64,000 bases of DNA from Gaiellasilicea sp963763755 (lineage in GTDB: Bacteria > Actinomycetota > Thermoleophilia > Gaiellales > Gaiellaceae): assembly GCA_963763755.1 (NCBI GenBank), contig CAVXQE010000013.1:51404-115403 (forward strand), read 5' to 3'. The translations under genes were made by a program, and so were the position numbers. Numbering within the stretch: the stretch's first letter is position 1; each line of letters begins with the position of its first letter. Below, piece after piece: positions 19,852 to 30,382 of the stretch. The notes beneath the pieces were generated by a model. The model made no database searches and was not told the origin of the DNA. It was given only the letters and a program-made list of their open reading frames with translations.

Positions 19852-20919
19852 TCAGCGAGGTTCGAGCCCCGCCGTCGAGCGGCGGACGACCAGAGAGGGC
19901 TGGAACACGCGAACACCGTCACGACTGCCCGCGGCATCCCGCAGGCTCTTGTCGACCACCATCTCGACCGCGCCCCGGATCATCTCCTCGACCGGCATCC
20001 GGACTGTGGTCAGCGCAGGGACCGTCGTGGCGGCGAACGGGATATCGTCGAAGCCGACGATCGAGAAGTCCGCGGGCACGCTGAAGCCGCGCTCGAATGC
20101 CGCGTGCAGCATCCCGATCGCAATGACGTCCGTTGACCCGACGACCGCGGTCGGGGGCTCCGAGAGCTCGAGCAGAGCCTCGAACGCGGCAACGCCGCCG
20201 CTGGGCGAGTTGCGGGTGTGCTGGATGTAGCCCTCGCGGGTCTCGATGCGTCCCTGGGCGACGTAATCCTCGAACGCGGCCTGACGCTCCTGGATGTCCC
20301 CGAGCACAGGGTCACCGACGAAGGCCACGCGCCGGTGGCCGAGGCCGATCAGATGATCGAGCGCGGCCTCGACGCCGCGGCGGTTGTCGACGTTCACCGT
20401 GAGAAAGCCGTCGTGCCGCGAGCCGTGCCAGACGGCGACGACCGGGATGTGGACGCTCTCGAGGTCTTCGAGCAGGCGCGGCTGATTTCGCATGTCGCCG
20501 ACGATCACGATCGCGTCGCACTGGCGCGCCTCGAGGACGGCCGCGAGTACCAGAGCCTCATCGGCGCGCTCGCGCGCATGGCCGAGCACGACGCTGTACC
20601 CGCGCTGCCGCGCCTCGAGCGAGAGCGCCTCGATCGCGCCCGCGAAGAAGGCGTCGGTGATATCCCGGACGATCGCGCCGAGCAGCATCGTCGGCGCACC
20701 TCGCAGGCCGCGTGCGAGTGGGTTCGGCCGGTAGGAGAGCTCGGCGGCGGAGGCGAGCACGCGCTCGCGCGTCTCGCGGGAGACGGGGACGAGCAGCGGG
20801 GCGTCGTTGAGGATCCGCGAGACCGTGCTCTGAGCGACGCCGGCAGCCTTGGCGATGTCCTTCATCGTCGCCGCCCGCCGCGGCGCTGATTTGGGCTGCT
20901 GCTTTTCGTCCGCCGTCAC
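19852..20919 (-). CDS. LacI-family repressor, probable L-arabinose locus regulator
   Basis: 355 residues. HTH at residues 19-40 (MKDIAKAAGVAQSTVSRILN), then a periplasmic-binding-like core with VDNRRGVEAALDHLIGLGHR, GSTDVIAIGMLHAAFERG and VGFDDIPFA. It diverges from the arabinose importer and catabolic genes, with two near-palindromic LacI-type boxes between them, so it should repress that operon in the absence of L-arabinose or a related pentose. This LacI type replaces AraC or AraR as the local regulator. The link to arabinose is from position, not from ligand residues. Confidence 0.92.
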   Translation of the reverse strand: MTADEKQQPKSAPRRAATMKDIAKAAGVAQSTVSRILNDAPLLVPVSRETRERVLASAAELSYRPNPLARGLRGAPTMLLGAIVRDITDAFFAGAIEALSLEARQRGYSVVLGHARERADEALVLAAVLEARQCDAIVIVGDMRNQPRLLEDLESVHIPVVAVWHGSRHDGFLTVNVDNRRGVEAALDHLIGLGHRRVAFVGDPVLGDIQERQAAFEDYVAQGRIETREGYIQHTRNSPSGGVAAFEALLELSEPPTAVVGSTDVIAIGMLHAAFERGFSVPADFSIVGFDDIPFAATTVPALTTVRMPVEEMIRGAVEMVVDKSLRDAAGSRDGVRVFQPSLVVRRSTAGLEPR

Positions 20920-20983
20920 GGCGCCCCAACGCTACCACCCGCGGCGGCGCAGCAACACCTATTTCATCCCTTTGGTTCGGACT

Positions 20984-21030
20984 GCATACGAATGCCGGAC
21001 TTGCATCCTGCATACGCATGCTGTTCTAAT
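20984..21030 (+). promoter_or_regulatory. Twin LacI-type operators over the arabinose operon promoter
   Basis: GCATACGAATGC (20984-20995) and GCATACGCATGC (21010-21021) are near-palindromes with the central CG typical of LacI-family sites, 26 bp apart. The second lies between TTGCAT (21001-21006) and TCTAAT (21025-21030), which form a plausible promoter with an 18-bp spacer, so bound repressor would block RNA polymerase. The remaining 150 bases to the first gene hold a leader ending in AAGGAGGT. The first box also lies closer to the repressor gene and could serve auto-repression. Confidence 0.65.
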
Positions 21031-21186
21031 ACCGGACCAGATTGTGGTCGGACGAAGCATGTCTCCCTGCACCAGACGAGCGACGGTCGTTGTGCGAACC
21101 GTGACGTCCGCAACTGCCGCCGCCGACCGACCGCACGCCGGTGGGCGCGCCGCCCACGTCTACAGGCTGAAGGAGGTCGAGGTTCG

Positions 21187-22260
21187 ATGAAGAGCGACGA
21201 CGAGTTCCTCTCAGAGGACTCTGCAAGGCATCGATCGCGGAGCGCTTCTGCGACGAGTCGCGCTCGGTGGCGCGGCTGCTTCGCTGCCGGCACTCGTGGG
21301 CGCGCAGGCAGCGTTCGGCGCCTCGAACGGGAAGTACCCGTCGCACCCCAGCTGGAAGTTCGCGTTCATCAACCACGTGACGACGAATCCGTTCTTCGTG
21401 CCCACGCAGTACGGCGCCGCCGACGCCGCAACGCTCGTCAACGTGCAAGTACACCTGGGGCGGGTCGACGAAGGCGGACGTCGGCGAGATGATCAACGCG
21501 TTCAACGCGGCGGTCAGCGCCAAGGCGGACGGGATCGCCGTGTGCGTCGTCGACAAGGGCGCCTTCGAGGCGCCGATCAAGCGCGCACGCTCGAAGGGGA
21601 TCCCGGTGCTGGCCTACAACGCCGATGGAGCGCGGGCCGGCGCGAAGGCGCGGATGGCGTACATCGGCCAGGCGCTCTACGAGTCGGGCTTCTCCATGGG
21701 CCAGAAGATCGCGACCCAGGTCCCGAAGGGCGACGTCGCACTGTTCATCGCCACGCCGGGCGCGCTGAACATTCAGCCGCGCATCGACGGTGCGATGGCT
21801 GCGATCAAGCAGTCGGGCAAGCCGATCAACCCGAAGATCGTCGCGACCGACGCCGACCTGAGCAAGGAGCTCACGGCGATCGACTCGTACTACCTCGGCC
21901 ACAAGAAGCTGGCCGGGATGTTCGCCGTCGACGCCGGTGACACACAGGGCGTCGGACAGATCATCCAGAAGCACAGCCTGCGCGGGAAGGTGATCGGCGG
22001 CGGGTACGACCTGCTGCCCGGCACGCTCAAGCTGATCGACGAAGGGCTTCCTGAACTTCACGATCGACCAACAGCCGTACCTGCAGGGGTTCTACCCCGT
22101 GATCCAGCTCTTCCTCTACAAGCTGTCCGGCGGCCTGGTGGCCCCCTCGGACACGAACACGGGCCTGCTGTACGTGACCAAGGAGAACGTCAAGCCGTAC
22201 CTCACGACCAAGACGCGGTACGAGGGCTCCTCCTCGCAGCAGAAGTATCCCGTCTCGTAA
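21187..22260 (+). CDS. CUT2-type sugar ABC transporter, substrate-binding protein (three apparent +1 frameshifts)
   Basis: 356 residues when extra bases near 21220, 21444 and 22046 are skipped; because three are needed, start and end lie in the same frame. The leader has LLRRVALGGAAASLPALVG, a probable Tat signal. The mature part matches ribose/rhizopine-type binding proteins (peripla_BP_4): FAFINHVTTNPFF, INAFNAAVSAKADGIAVCV, IPVLAYNADG, MAYIGQALYESGFSMG, FAVDAGDTQGVGQII and GGGYDLLPGTLKLI. AAGGAGGT precedes ATG 21187. It is first in the arabinose operon and, with the following permease and ATPase, should import L-arabinose or an arabinoside. Confidence 0.82.
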
Positions 22261-22272
22261 CAGCCGCTAGCC

Positions 22273-23303
22273 GTGGCGGAAGCGACGACGAACGCAGGGC
22301 GACGCGCCGACTTCGGCTGGCGCGTCGCCGGCGTGCTCCTGCGCCGCCGCGAGGCGAGCATCTTCGTCGTCGCGGTGGCGCTGACGCTCTTCTTCCAGGC
22401 GCAGAACAGCGTCTTCCTGGAGAGCGACAACATCAAGAACATCACCGAGTCGATGGCCCCGATCGCGCTGATCGCGGCCGGCGAGGTGATGCTGCTCATC
22501 TCCGGCGAGATCGACCTCGCGGTGGGGCGGGTCTTCGCCCTCTCTCCGGCGCTCGTGCTGGTGGCTCTGCGATCCCGAGAAGCACAACCTCCCGCTCTGG
22601 CTCGGGATCGTCCTGGCGCTCGTCGTCTCATCGTGCGTCGGGCTCACGAGCGGAGTGATCACGACCTTCCTTCACGTGCCGTCGTTCATCACGACGCTCG
22701 GCATGCTCTTCTTCCTCAACGGCATCACGCTGCACCTGACGGAGGGCTCGCAGCAGTTCATGCCGGGCGGCGAGACGTTCCACAAGATCTTCGGCTCGCA
22801 GCCCGAGCAGTACACGCTCTTCCTGAATTCCGAGTTCTTCTGGGCGCTTGGCCCTGGTTCTCGTCGTGCAGGTCGATCCTCACCTGGACCCGCTGGGGGC
22901 TCTGGACCTTCGCCACCGGCGGAAACCTGATCGGCGCGGCGGAGAGCGGCGTCAACGTGCGGAGGATCAAGATCGGCAACTTCGTGCTGGCGAACTTCCT
23001 CGCCGGCTTCGCCGGGATCCTCGACTCGACGCGCATCACGACGATCGTCCCGCTCCAGGGCGGCCCCGACCTGATGTTCCTGGCCGTCGCCGGGGCGGTG
23101 ATCGGCGGCACGTCGCTCTTCGGCGGCGTCGGCACCGTCATCGGCAGCTTCATCGGCGTCCTGGTCCTGATCATCCTCCGCACCGGCCTGAACATCATCG
23201 GCGTCAGCGCCTTCACGTTCGACCTGATCATCGGCCTCGCGATCCTGCTGTCGATGATCGCGAACGTCCAGGTCGCCCGGCTACGCAACCTCGGGAGACT
23301 GCA

Positions 23304-23307
<4 letters not shown>
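22273..23307 (+). CDS. CUT2-type sugar ABC transporter permease (three apparent +1 frameshifts)
   Basis: An RbsC/AraH-like inner-membrane permease of 343 residues after skipping bases near 22566, 22849 and 22874. With three shifts the ends are in one frame, so a plain translation shows no stop but has about 95 nonsense residues in the middle. The corrected reading gives PEKHNLPLWLGIVLALVVSS, VPSFITTLGMLFFLNG and FFWALALVLVVQVILTWTRW, all expected membrane segments. Correct parts before and after include ESMAPIALIAAGEVMLLISG (EIDLAVGR follows) and GGTSLFGGVGTVIGSFIGVL. Start GTG 22273. Stop and next start overlap as GTGA. Confidence 0.82.
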
Positions 23308-24079
<772 letters not shown>

Positions 24080-24114
24080 CCCTCCTACCCCGCGCCCGGA
24101 GTCAAAGGAGACGG

Positions 24115-25620
24115 ATGAAAGCGCTCGACAGATTCGAGGTCTGGCTCATCACCGGCAGCCAGCACCTCTACGGGGAGACGGCTCTGCAGCAGGTCGCAGA
24201 GCAGTCGCGGCAGGTCGCGGCCGGGCTGGACGGCGCCGCCGCCATCCCGGTGAGCGTCGTTCACAAGCAGCCGGTGACGAGCCCCGAGTCGATCCGCGAT
24301 CTGCTCCTCGAAGCGAACGCCTCCGATCAGTGCGTCGGTCTGATCGTCTGGATGCACACCTTCTCTCCCGCGAAGATGTGGATCGCCGGTCTCCGCGCTC
24401 TCCAGAAGCCGCTCCTCCACCTGCACACGCAGTTCAACCGCGAGCTTCCGTGGGCCGAGGTGGACATGGATTTCATGAACCTGAACCAGTCGGCGCACGG
24501 GGATCGGGAGTTCGGCTACCTCGCGACGCGAATGCGCATCCGACGGAAGACCGTCGCGGGACACTGGACGGAGCCGAGCGTCCTCGAGCGGATCGGGACG
24601 TGGTCGAGGGCGGCCTGCGGCTGGCACGAGGCGCAGTCGCTGCGGGTCGCTCGCTTCGGCGACAACATGCGCCAGGTCGCGGGCACGGACGGCGACAAGG
24701 TCGAAGCGCAGATTCGCCTGGGCGTCTCGGTCAACGGGTACGGCGTCGGCGAGCTCGCGTCGGCGGTCGACGACGTGGACGACGCGAGCGTCGACCACCT
24801 GATCTCGGAGTACGAAGACGCCTACGAGCTCGCTCCCGCGCTGAGAGCCGGCGGCGAGCAGCGGGAGTCGCTGCGCGATGCGGCGCGAATCGAAGCCGGC
24901 TTGCGCGGGCTCCTCGACGCGGGCGGCTTCAAGGCCTTCACCACCACCTTCGAGGATCTGGGCGGACTTCGCCAGCTACCCGGGCTCGCCGTCCAGCGGC
25001 TGATGGCCGACGGCTACGGGTTCGGGGCGGAGGGTGACTGGAAGACGGCGGCTCTCGTGCGGGTCACGAAGGTGATGAGCACGGGCCTCGAGGGCGGCAC
25101 CTCGTTCATGGAGGACTACACCTACCACCTCGGGCCGAGCGATCCGAAGGTGCTCGGCGCGCACATGCTCGAGGTGTGTCCGTCGATCAGCGGCGGCAAG
25201 CCGAGCTGCGAGATCCACCCGCTCTCGATCGGCGCCCGCGAGGATCCTGTGCGGCTCGTGTTCACGGCAGCACCGGGGCCGGCGGTCGTCGTGGCTCTCC
25301 TGGACCTCGGCAACCGCTTCCGGCTCGTCGCGAACGAGGTCGAGGTCGTCGCGCCCGAGGAGGAGCTTCCCCGCCTGCCGGTCGCGCGAGCGATCTGGCG
25401 GCCGAAGCCGAGCTTCGCAACTGCGGTCGAGGGGTGGCTCGAGGCGGGCGGCCCTCACCACACGAGCTTCATGCAGGCGCTGTCGATGGAGGCGATCTCC
25501 GACTTCGCAGAGATCGCAGGCGTCGAGCTCGTCGTCATCGACGAGCAGACCACCGTCTCCGGCCTGAAGAACGAGCTCCGCTGGAACCACGCCTACTACC
25601 ACCAGGCCGAAGGGTTGTAG
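24115..25620 (+). CDS. araA: L-arabinose isomerase
   Basis: Converts L-arabinose to L-ribulose in the cytoplasm, the first catabolic step. 501 residues, intact, the usual length. Family landmarks: EVWLITGSQHLYGETALQQV, GLIVWMHTFSPAKMWI, HLHTQFN, AVQRLMADGYGFGAEGDWKT, GTSFMEDYTYHL, HMLEVCPSI and the C-terminal HHTSF. The Glu and His ligands of the catalytic Mn(II) lie in the FEDLGG/YGFGAEG, FMEDYT and HTSF stretches. AAAGGAGACGG precedes ATG 24115. It lies 35 bases after the importer ATPase and seven bases before araD. Confidence 0.95.
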   Translation: MKALDRFEVWLITGSQHLYGETALQQVAEQSRQVAAGLDGAAAIPVSVVHKQPVTSPESIRDLLLEANASDQCVGLIVWMHTFSPAKMWIAGLRALQKPLLHLHTQFNRELPWAEVDMDFMNLNQSAHGDREFGYLATRMRIRRKTVAGHWTEPSVLERIGTWSRAACGWHEAQSLRVARFGDNMRQVAGTDGDKVEAQIRLGVSVNGYGVGELASAVDDVDDASVDHLISEYEDAYELAPALRAGGEQRESLRDAARIEAGLRGLLDAGGFKAFTTTFEDLGGLRQLPGLAVQRLMADGYGFGAEGDWKTAALVRVTKVMSTGLEGGTSFMEDYTYHLGPSDPKVLGAHMLEVCPSISGGKPSCEIHPLSIGAREDPVRLVFTAAPGPAVVVALLDLGNRFRLVANEVEVVAPEEELPRLPVARAIWRPKPSFATAVEGWLEAGGPHHTSFMQALSMEAISDFAEIAGVELVVIDEQTTVSGLKNELRWNHAYYHQAEGL

Positions 25621-25626
25621 CGCGCG

Positions 25627-26335
25627 ATGGCCGACCACGGCGAACTGCAGGAGCAGGTGTTCGAGGGGAACCGCGAGCTCGTCCGCGCGGGGCTCGTCGT
25701 CCTCACGTTCGGGAACGTGAGCGGCGTCGACCGCAACGAGAACGTGCTCGCGATCAAGCCGAGCGGCGTTCCCTACGAAGAGCTACGGCCGGAGGCGATC
25801 GTCGTCGTCGATCTGGAGACGGGCGAGGTCGTTGCGGGTGACCAGCGGCCGTCCTCGGACACGCCGACGCACGCCGTCCTCTACCGCCGCTTCGAGGCGC
25901 TCGGCGGCATCGTGCACACGCACTCCCGCTTCGCGAGCGCCTGGGCGCAGGCAGGGCGCGAGCTTCCCTGCTTCGGCACGACCCACGCCGACCACTTCCG
26001 CGGCCCGGTTCCGGTGACGCGCCCGCTGGCAGCGGACGAGATCCAGGGCGACTACGAGCAGCGAACCGGCGACGTGATCGTCGAGACGTTCGAAGGCCGA
26101 GGGCTCGACCCGCTCGAGACTCCGGCGGCCCTGGTCGCATCGCATGGGCCGTTCGCCTGGGGTGTCGACGTCGCACGGGCGGTCGAGAACGCGGTCGCCC
26201 TCGAGACGGTGGCCGAGCTCGCTCTGTACACGCTCGTGCTTGAAGGCCGAGGCGTCGGCGCTCGACGACGACCTCCTCGACCGGCACTTCTCGCGCAAGC
26301 ACGGGCCGAACGCCTACTACGGGCAGCCTCGATGA
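25627..26335 (+). CDS. araD: L-ribulose-5-phosphate 4-epimerase (apparent +1 frameshift)
   Basis: Converts L-ribulose 5-phosphate to D-xylulose 5-phosphate. 235 residues after skipping one base near 26241. Class II aldolase/adducin fold: VLTFGNVSGVDR, IKPSGVPYE, SSDTPTHAVLYR, zinc ligands GGIVHTHSRFASAWAQ and TTHADHFRG, and VASHGPFAWG. The shift falls between LALYTLVL and KAEASALDDD, near the end; the tail (HFSRKHGPNAYYGQ) is typical of AraD. Its stop and the next ATG overlap in ATGA. Confidence 0.9.
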
Positions 26336-27349
26336 TCGCGCTGCGACTCCACGACAAGGGCGACCTGCGGCTCCACGAGGAGCCGGTGCCGACGCCGGAC
26401 GCGGAGGAAGTCCTGGTGCGCGTCACCGCCGTCGGGCTTTGCGGCTCCGATCTGCACTGGTTCCACGAGGGCGCCATCGGCGATGTCGTCCTGACCCAGC
26501 CGCTCGTCCTCGGCCACGAGTTCGTCGGCGTGATCGAGACGGGGGCGCGCGCGGGTGAGCGGGTGGCGCTCGACCCCGCGATCCCGTGCGGCGGGTGCGC
26601 ACCGTGCGTCGCAGGCGACGAGAACCTCTGCGTCGCCTGCCGGTTCGCCGGAAACTCGATCGACGGCGCGCTCCGCTCGCGGCTGGCCTGGCCGGAACGC
26701 CTCGCCCATCGGCTGCCCGACTCGCTCCCCGACGCCGAGGCGACGCTGCTCGAGCCACTCGGAGTCGCACTGCACGCGCTCGACCTCGGTCACGTGCGTC
26801 CGGGCATGACGGCGGGCGTGTACGGCTGCGGCCCGACTCGGTCTCCTGCTCGTGCAACTGCTGCGGAACGCAGGAGTGGACGTCCTCGTGGCAACCGACC
26901 CGCTCCCGCACCGCGTCGCGGCCGCGGACGCGCTCGGCGCGACCGTCGCCGTCGAGACGCGCCGCGCCGGCACCGAGATCCTGCCCGCGGCGGTCTCGGA
27001 CGGCGTCGACGTTGCGTTCGAGGTGGCGGGTGAGGACGACGCGATCGCGACTGCGATCGACACGTTGCGGCCCGGCGGCCGTCTCGTCCTCGTGGGCATC
27101 CCAGCGGACGACCGCTCGTGCTTCACGGCGTCGATCGCGCGCCGCAAGGGACTCACGATCTCGCTCTGCCGCCGGATGAAGGCGACCGACCTCCCGCGTG
27201 CGATCGACCTCGCCGAGCACGGCCGCATCGAGCTGAGCTCGCTCCTCAGCGAACGGTATGCGCTGAGCGACGGGTCCGAGGCGTTCGCCAGCCTGAGTGA
27301 GAGACGCGCCTTGAAGGTGGTTGTCGAGCCGCAGCGGGGAGACACGTGA
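26332..27349 (+). CDS. Zinc-dependent sugar alcohol/polyol dehydrogenase (apparent +1 frameshift)
   Basis: 338 residues, medium-chain dehydrogenase/reductase family, after skipping one base near 26837. Catalytic zinc residues in VGLCGSDLHW and GHEFVG, structural-zinc cysteines in PCGGCAPCVAGDENLC, and Rossmann motif VYGCGP(I/T)G restored across the shift. The substrate-binding side resembles sorbitol/arabinitol/threonine dehydrogenases. It sits between araD and araB with 4-base overlaps on both sides (ATGA, GTGA), so it is made with the arabinose enzymes and may feed L-arabinitol or a related polyol into L-ribulose or L-xylulose. That role is inferred from position. Confidence 0.85.
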
Positions 27350-29044
27350 GATCCGGCGCGTACGCGGTCGGCGTCGACTTCGGCACCGCATCGGGTCGGG
27401 CGGTCATCGTCGACTGCGCGGACGGACGGGAGATCGCAACCGCCTCGTATTCGTACGCAAACGGCGTCATCGACGAGCGGCTGCCGACGCCTCACGATCA
27501 CGTCCGGCTCGGATCGGACTGGGCGCTTGCAGGACCCGGAGGACTACCTGCGGACATTCGAGCACGCAGTCCCTGGGGTTCTCGCCGAGTCCGGCATCGA
27601 CCCGGGCGAAGTGATCGGAATCGGCATCGACTTCACCTCGTGCACGATGCTGCCGACGACCGCCGACGGCACGCCGCTGTGCCTGCTCGAGGAGCTACGC
27701 GACGAGCCGCACGCGTGGGTCAAGCTCTGGAAGCACCACGCGGCTCAGCCTGAGGCCGATCGGATCAACGCAGTCGCGGCAGAGCGCGGTGAGCCGTGGC
27801 TCGCACGCTACGGCGGGAGGATCTCCTCGGAGTGGTTCTTCGCGAAGGCGCTTCAGATCCTCGACGAGGCACCCGAGCTCTACGACCGCGCGGAGCGGCT
27901 GATCGAGGCAGCCGACTGGGTCGTCTGGCAGCTGACCGGATGCGAGACCAGGAACACGTGCACCGCCGGCTACAAGGCGATGTGGTCGAAGCGCGACGGG
28001 TTTCCCGACAGCGCCTACTTCGCGGCGCTCGACCCGCGCTTCGAGCACGTCGTGGACGAGAAGATGTCCCGCACTCTCCTGGCGCCCGGCAGCCGGGCCG
28101 GGGTGCTCACAGAGCGAGCGGCGGCGCTGACCGGCCTCCGCGCCGGGACGCCGGTCGCTGTTGCCAACGTCGATGCCCATGTCTCGACTCCGGCGGCGAC
28201 CGTGACCGAGCCCGGATCGATGGTCGTGATCATGGGGACGAGCAACTGTCACATCCTCCTCGGCGAGGAGCTCGAATTCGTCGAGGGCATGTGCGGCGCG
28301 GTCGAGGACGGCGTCGTCCCCGGCCTGATCGGCTACGAGGCCGGCCAGTCCGGCGTCGGGGACATCTTCGCGTGGTTCGCCGAGCGGTCAGTGCCGCCCG
28401 AGTACCACGAGGCGGCCCGGCGAGAGGGAGAAGACGTGCACCGGATCCTCGAGCAGGAAGCGGCGAAGCTCCGCCCCGGCGAGAGCGGCCTCCTGGCGCT
28501 CGACTGGTGGAATGGCAATCGCTCTGTGCTCGTCGACGCCGACCTGAGCGGCCTGCTCGTCGGGATGACGCTGGCCACGAAGGCACCGGAGATCTACCGA
28601 GCGCTGCTCGAGGCAACCGCCTTCGGCACGCGGGTGATCGTGGAGGCGTTCGAGTCGGCCGGAGTGCCGGTGACGAGGATCGTCGCCTGCGGCGGCCTGC
28701 CGGAGCGGAACGAGCTCCTGATGCAGATCTACGCCGATGTCACGGGCCGCACGTTCTCGGTCGCAGCGTCGGCGCAGACGCCCGCGCTGGGAGCTGCGAT
28801 GTCGGCAGCGGTAGCCGCGGGCGCCGACGCCGGCGGCTACGACTCGATCGTCGAGGCCTCGCTCCGGATGGCGCATCTCAGCGAGCACGTCTACGAGCCG
28901 ATCGACGCCCATCACGCCGTCTACGGCGACCTCTACAGCCACTACGTCCACTTGCACGACCTCTTCGGGCGTGACGGCGAGGGCGTGATGAAGAGCCTCA
29001 AGCGAATCCGTGATCGGACGGGAGAGGAGGTGCGGATGACGTAA
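27346..29044 (+). CDS. araB: L-ribulokinase (apparent +1 frameshift)
   Basis: Phosphorylates L-ribulose with ATP. 565 residues after skipping one base near 27529, the usual length. FGGY-kinase features: phosphate-1 loop VGVDFGTASGRAVI, GIGIDFTSCTMLP (AraB-specific), KLWKHHAAQPEADRIN, ISSEWFFAKALQ, EAADWVVWQLTG, MGTSNCHILL and the C-terminal ATP site CGGLPERNELLMQI with ALGAAMSAAVAAG. The shift lies between GSDWAL and QDPEDYLRTF. GTG 27346 overlaps the dehydrogenase stop (GTGA). With araA and araD the pathway to D-xylulose 5-phosphate is complete. Confidence 0.93.
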
Positions 29045-29128
29045 GCGCTTTCGGACGACTCGTCCCGGCCCTACACGGGCCGAATCTGCGGCTAATCGGA
29101 GAAAAACCGAGATCGGGGAGGAAACGCA

Positions 29129-30307
29129 ATGCGCAGATCGCTTCGCAGAATGGCACTCGCCGGCCTGGCAGTGCTACTCGTCGCCGCCGTCGGGTTCTCC
29201 GGCGCGCTTGCGTCGAACACACACGGCAAGCCCGGACCGTCCGTCAAGAAGGATCCGTTCGGATCCGTCGGCGGACAGGCCGTCGACATCTACACCCTGA
29301 CGAACTCCAACGGCATGGAGGTCAAGATCCTCACCTACGGCGGGATCATCCAGTCGGTGAAGGTCCCCGACCGCCGCAAGCACTTCGAGAACGTCACCCT
29401 GGGCTTCGACAACCTCGCGGACTACGTCGCAAAGAGCCCGTACTTCGGATGCATCACGGGTCGGTACGCGAACCGGATCGCACTCGGGACATTCACGCTC
29501 GACGGCGTCACCTACCACCTACCGATCAACAACGACCCGAACTCGCTCCACGGGGGAACCGTCGGCTTCGACAAGCACGTCTGGGCGGCGACGGTGATCC
29601 AGAACCACGACGGCGTCGGGCTCAAGCTCACGTTCACGAGCCCCGACGGCGACCAGGGCTACCCGGGCACGCTCAAGGCCGAGGTCACCTATCTCCTTAC
29701 GGACCGGGACCAGATCCGGATGGACTACCGCGCAACGACGAACAAGCCGACGGTCGTCAACCTGACCAATCACGCCTACTGGAACCTCGAGGGCGAGGGG
29801 TCCGGATCGATCGACGATCACGTCCTGAAGCTCAACGCGTCCCACTACACCCCTGTGGATCCGACGTTGATCCCGACCGGGGCAATCGACCCGGTGGCCG
29901 GCACGCCGATGGACTTCACCCGGTCGACCGCGATCGGAGACCGGATCCGCGACAGCTTCGAACAGCTCGTGATCGGCCGCGGTTACGACCACAACTGGGT
30001 GCTCGACCGGCGTAGCCCCACCGACACATCGATGATCCGTGCGGCGCGTGTGCAGGAGCCCGACAGCGGCCGCGTTCTCGAGATCTTCACCACCGAACCC
30101 GGGATCCAGTTCTACTCCGGGAACTTCCTCGACGGGACGCTTGTCGGGACGAGTGGACGGATGTACAGGCAGGGCGACGGGTTCGCGCTGGAGACCCAGC
30201 ACTATCCCGACTCGCCGAACAAGCCGAACTTCCCCTCGACCGTCCTTCGCCCCGGACAGGTCTACCAGACCTCCACCATCTACCAGTTCTCGACCTCCCA
30301 CCACTAG
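29129..30307 (+). CDS. Secreted aldose 1-epimerase (mutarotase)
   Basis: 392 residues, intact. Interconverts the alpha and beta anomers of aldoses. A Sec signal peptide (MALAGLAVLLVAAVGFSGAL, cleaved near ALA) marks this GalM-family protein as extracytoplasmic. Family motifs: LTYGGIIQSVKVPDR, YFGCITGRYANRIA, NSLHGGTVGFDKHVW with its catalytic His region, VVNLTNHAYWNLEG (catalytic His), GYDHNWVL and the catalytic Glu in FALETQHYPDSPN. GGGGAGG precedes the ATG. It follows araB by 84 bases and ends at a strong terminator, so it may be the last gene of the arabinose operon, equilibrating sugar outside the membrane before uptake. Confidence 0.92.
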   Translation: MRRSLRRMALAGLAVLLVAAVGFSGALASNTHGKPGPSVKKDPFGSVGGQAVDIYTLTNSNGMEVKILTYGGIIQSVKVPDRRKHFENVTLGFDNLADYVAKSPYFGCITGRYANRIALGTFTLDGVTYHLPINNDPNSLHGGTVGFDKHVWAATVIQNHDGVGLKLTFTSPDGDQGYPGTLKAEVTYLLTDRDQIRMDYRATTNKPTVVNLTNHAYWNLEGEGSGSIDDHVLKLNASHYTPVDPTLIPTGAIDPVAGTPMDFTRSTAIGDRIRDSFEQLVIGRGYDHNWVLDRRSPTDTSMIRAARVQEPDSGRVLEIFTTEPGIQFYSGNFLDGTLVGTSGRMYRQGDGFALETQHYPDSPNKPNFPSTVLRPGQVYQTSTIYQFSTSHH

Positions 30308-30318
30308 CACCGCGGTCC

Positions 30319-30355
30319 GCCCCGCCCCCCGCGACTGTTCGCGGCGGGGCGGGGC
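30319..30355 (+). terminator. GC-rich hairpin terminator after the mutarotase gene
   Basis: Inverted arms of about 16 bp (GCCCCGCCCCCCGCG pairing with CGCG-C-GGGGCGGGGC, one bulged C) close an ACTGTT loop. There is no downstream T-run, as is common for actinomycete terminators. It separates the arabinose operon from the aldo/keto reductase gene. Confidence 0.6.
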
Positions 30356-30382
30356 CGCCCGTGCGTGAGAAGGAGCGATGCG

